From Citreicoccus inhibens (GTDB lineage Bacteria; Myxococcota; Myxococcia; Myxococcales; Myxococcaceae), in the NCBI RefSeq assembly GCF_019039035.1, contig NZ_JAHNZT010000043.1, positions 1-64,000 on the forward strand: a stretch of DNA of 64,000 nucleotides, written 5' to 3'. Position numbers and translations under genes: made by a program. The notes beneath the pieces were generated by a model, which did not search any database, had not been told where the DNA came from, and was given only the letters and a program-made list of their open reading frames with translations. Of this stretch, positions 61,856-64,000 are shown one piece after another (the first letter of the stretch is position 1; each line of letters opens with the position of its first letter).

Positions 61856-62056
61856 CCCAGTCCATCAGGCAGCTTGCGCCCAGGTCTCGGCGTCCAGCCC
61901 CAGCACCTTCCTTCTGGAATCTCCAGCACGGGGGATTCGACAACAGCGCTGCGGCGTCCGCGATCGCAGACATCCTCGTGCGAAAGAGATTGCGCGTCCG
62001 CATCACCTGCAAGTCTCGCCGCTCCAACCCGGAGCAGCAGGTCGAAGCAGCCTGAT
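61856..62056. other. Stretch without a recognised gene
   Basis: About 200 bases after the aminotransferase and before the tail remnant. No family recognised on either strand. It could contain more of the decayed tail gene. Confidence 0.4.
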
Positions 62057-62510
62057 TCAACCCCTCCGCAACACTGACAGCAGGCAAGCTTCGCGCGCTC
62101 GCGTCCACTCTGCCGGCCGCACCCAGGTCTCCAGCACACTGCGGGTCCTGTCCAGGTCCTTGGCCACCTGCGCCCAGGACTGGGCTTGAGCTGCTCGCGT
62201 GGACAGGTTGACTGCGCTGCTTCCCTTGAGTTTCTTCACGCCCCCCCGGCGCGGCGATGCCATGTTGCCCGGGGCCCCACGAGACCTCGAGCGTCGCGCC
62301 ACCGGTCAGTTCGTCGCGCTCGACCAGCGCGAATCCGCAGTTGTCGAGTTGGAGCGAGACCTGGTCGGCCTTCTTCTCGGCGTCTTCGGCCGTGAACGCG
62401 ATGATGCGCTCGTCGAGGTTCAGTGGCTCGCCGCTCGGTGAGCGCTCGTTCGCCGGATCCATGATGCGCTCGCCGGGCTCGCTGCGATCGCTCACCTTGG
62501 ATGGGGTCAT
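62057..62510 (-). pseudogene. Phage/contractile-tail gpD-like (late control D) remnant
   Basis: On the minus strand the first 84 codons read cleanly, from the ATG at 62510: NLDERIIAFTAEDAEKKADQ, then VSLQLDNCGFALVERDEL and ATLEVSWGPG, which is the N-terminal part of phage late-control gene D proteins (spike hub). After about 62260 the homologous part moves to another frame (ASPRRGGVKKLKG), and the usual remaining 250 or so residues are not recognisable. This is a frameshifted, truncated gene of a contractile-tail module (phage tail or extracellular contractile injection system). Confidence 0.75.
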
Positions 62511-62800
62511 GCGTCGAACCTCCGGCGCTCACTGAGGATGACATCGGTCAGGACGCGCAAGCCGGGCACGAAGAGGCGCCGGCCAACGTCGAACTCAAGG
62601 GTCGGCTGGAAATCGGCGAGCCCCACCAGAAGTCGCATGCGCGCGGCAGCGTCGCGAAGTAGCGGCCTGCGAGGTCATCGAGCGTGTCACCCCGGTCGAC
62701 GCGTTGGACGCGCGTGTCCACGTGGTCCTTGAAGCGCACGGCTCGCGCTCCGTGAGGAACCGGCGCCCGACCTCGCCGGCGACGCCGAGTGTAAACGAGC
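62507..62800 (-). pseudogene. LysM/tail-protein-X-like remnant, frameshifted
   Basis: Upstream of the gpD remnant on the same strand. Three frames carry successive pieces of one tail LysM protein: VAGEVGRRFLTEREP (about 62800-62745), then RFKDHVDTRVQRVDRGDTLD and DLAGRYFATLPRACDFWW (62745-62625), then LADFQPTLEFDVGRRLFVPG (62620-62555), ending in a TGA that overlaps the gpD ATG by ATGA. Two frameshifts (near 62745 and 62622) break it. The LysM-then-gpD order is that of contractile tails. Confidence 0.72.
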
Positions 62801-63053
62801 GCCGAGAGCCTGCGCGTGGGGCTGACATGCCCCCGCGAAGCCGCGACGCCCGAACGATAGGGGGCCACCTTCGACGGGCGACGACGGCGTTTCACGCCGC
62901 TGGCTAGCGCAACACCCTCGCGTGATCGGTCAACGCTGGCTCACGAGTGGAACGTGAAGCGGAGCGATCTCGCTCGAGAATGTGGCTGCCAAGCTCCAAC
63001 GCGCGAGGTAGCGTGCTGAGCGCCAGGCTGCACGTTCAATAGGAGCTTCTGAC

Positions 63054-63551
63054 ATGGCAATGGTCACATGGATATACATGCTCACCGATGCGGAGGTCGC
63101 CGCGCTCAAGAAGGCCCCCGACACGATCACCTCGCTCGACAAGCCCGCGGGTGAGCAGCTCGCGACGCAGCTCTACACCTCGATCAACTACTTCCTCACC
63201 GGCGCCGCGTACCCTGCGAAGAAGCACCCGCTCAGCGCCGTTCTGGGCGGAGAGAAGCACGTCAAGGCGAAGTCCGTGGAGAGCGGTGGCTTCGCGCTCA
63301 CCACCGCCGCGACCGTCGCCAGGCTGAGCGCGGCGCTCACCAAGGTCGAGCTCGCGAAGATCAAGTCCGCGATCAAGAAGGCTGACTTTGATGAGCTGCG
63401 CGACACGGAAGAGGTTGATGAGGAGTGCGTGCTCGAAGGCTCTGACAACAACGAGGCCGCCGCGGAAATCATCGCGGAGATCAAGGCACTCCAGAAGTTC
63501 TTCGCCGCGGCCGCGAAAAAAGAGCGGTCTCTGGTGACCTATACCGACTAA
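63054..63551 (+). CDS. DUF1877 family protein
   Basis: A 165-residue protein of the DUF1877 (YfbM-like) family: MLTDAEVAALKKAPD, LDKPAGEQLATQLYTSINYFLTGAAYPA, LSAVLGGEKHV, FALTTAATVARLSAALTKVELAK and EIIAEIKALQKFFAAAAKKERSL. Function unknown; the family is often found in accessory regions and near toxin-like genes. AGGAG lies eight bases upstream of the ATG. It is intact, unlike the tail remnant beside it. Confidence 0.82.
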   Translation: MAMVTWIYMLTDAEVAALKKAPDTITSLDKPAGEQLATQLYTSINYFLTGAAYPAKKHPLSAVLGGEKHVKAKSVESGGFALTTAATVARLSAALTKVELAKIKSAIKKADFDELRDTEEVDEECVLEGSDNNEAAAEIIAEIKALQKFFAAAAKKERSLVTYTD

Positions 63552-63944
63552 TTCGCCGCTCATTGTGTGGGTCGCGCGCAAACGTCATCGGTGACTACCG
63601 CTGAGTTCCCGGACGCTCCCGATGAAGCACACCTGTCTCTGGCCCCATGCGCGGCAGGGCGGCCCTCCGCCCGCCCTGCGGAAGCTCGTATCTGGCCAAT
63701 GAATCAGGTGGGGTATCCCCCACGCCGGGTGCTGCGCACAGCGCGCAGCAGCTCCGGACGATGGATTGGAGGGTGTCGAGTTTCGGTGCGCGGTGAGCAG
63801 TGACGAGGAGGATTGCGTCAGAGACCTCCGGTAGTTGCTCGCAGTGACGACGGGAGAGCGTGGCGCTCACCGCTCATGTCAGGCGACTGCGCGTCCTCGG
63901 GCAGCCGGGCGGGAGCGGCGAATCGCTGGTTTCGAGGTTCTGCT
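63552..63944. other. Stretch without a recognised gene
   Basis: About 390 bases. No open frame shows protein-like composition. A hairpin at 63654-63679 is the only clear structure. The end of the stretch runs into a fragment of an aminotransferase gene. Confidence 0.45.
63654..63679 (+). terminator. Hairpin after the DUF1877 gene
   Basis: GCAGGGCGG (63654-63662) pairs with CCGCCCTGC (63671-63679) around an eight-base loop. It is 100 bases past the DUF1877 stop, without a T-run. Position allows termination, but the distance lowers confidence. Confidence 0.35.
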
Positions 63945-64000
63945 CTCGACCAACTGGATCTCCCCACGAACATCATGCCTCACGACTTCTCGCTCGCCAC
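63945..64000 (+). pseudogene. Fragment of a second aminotransferase copy
   Basis: From 63945 the plus strand reads LDQLDLPTNIMPHDFSLA, which matches ADQLDLPARFIPHGFSLT of the intact aminotransferase (61685-61740). By hand alignment 42 of the 53 bases from 63948 on are identical. Before 63945 the similarity fades. The piece starts about 320 codons into the gene, so it is a truncated duplicate or the 3' part of a paralogue that continues beyond the window. Confidence 0.65.

Overview
The window is chromosomal DNA from a high-GC deltaproteobacterium, most probably a myxobacterium of the Myxococcus/Corallococcus/Cystobacter type. The basis is the extreme G/C third-position bias, the many lipoproteins of unknown function, the domain families (MASE1 histidine kinase, DUF2804, DUF6986, orphan type VI secretion effector loci) and the 37-base type I-C CRISPR repeat. 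No rRNA or tRNA gene was seen.

Layout. (1) 1-127: right end of an IS3-family element. (2) 134-4673: CRISPR array of 65 repeats and 64 spacers, read on the minus strand from a leader at about 4674-4822. (3) 4875-12493: a complete type I-C operon on the minus strand, cas3-cas5-cas8c-cas7-cas4-cas1-cas2, which runs toward the leader. A well-placed internal GTG in cas8c probably gives the small subunit Cas11c. (4) 12653-15590: lipoproteins and a di-haem DUF1111 oxidoreductase. (5) 15845-19656: a MarR / ClC channel / DUF2156 (MprF-like) operon. (6) 19842-30370: peptidoglycan glycosyltransferase, MASE1 histidine kinase, PEP synthase, M1 aminopeptidase, a DUF6986 protein and a zinc-ribbon membrane protein. 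(7) 30961-48012: ordinary myxobacterial genes, namely an ABC-2 exporter, a TAP-like hydrolase, an LEA protein, PanD, an EcsC-like protein, MarR, an exported EEP nuclease, thioredoxin, FKBP, an outer-membrane barrel, glutamine-dependent NAD synthase and a LON-domain protein. (8) 48515-54334: an orphan type VI secretion effector island. It holds a PAAR-like DUF4150 protein, DUF6484, TIGR02270, a ketoacyl-synthase-fold protein without the catalytic Cys, an AHH nuclease and two probable immunity proteins. (9) 54385-64000: accessory genes (O-methyltransferase, two AraC regulators each divergent from an enzyme gene, hydrolases, DHFR-like reductase, a Tat-type aminotransferase). They are followed by a decayed contractile-tail remnant (gpD and LysM pseudogenes), a DUF1877 gene and a fragment of a second aminotransferase copy at the window edge.

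How the genes work together. Regions 1-3 form one defence unit: Cas1-Cas2-Cas4 acquire spacers beside the leader, Cas5 processes the array transcript, Cas7-Cas8c-Cas11c-Cas5 make Cascade, and Cas3 degrades the target. Region 8 is an offensive toxin-delivery and self-protection unit whose secretion machine is encoded elsewhere.

The most informative observations are: a CRISPR spacer that is the 3' end of a tRNA gene; block-wise change of the repeat along the array; the catalytically degenerate KAS protein in the secretion-effector island; the likely hidden cas11c; and the decayed tail remnant next to a partial gene duplication. All start sites, domain limits and functions are read by eye from sequence; no database search was possible.
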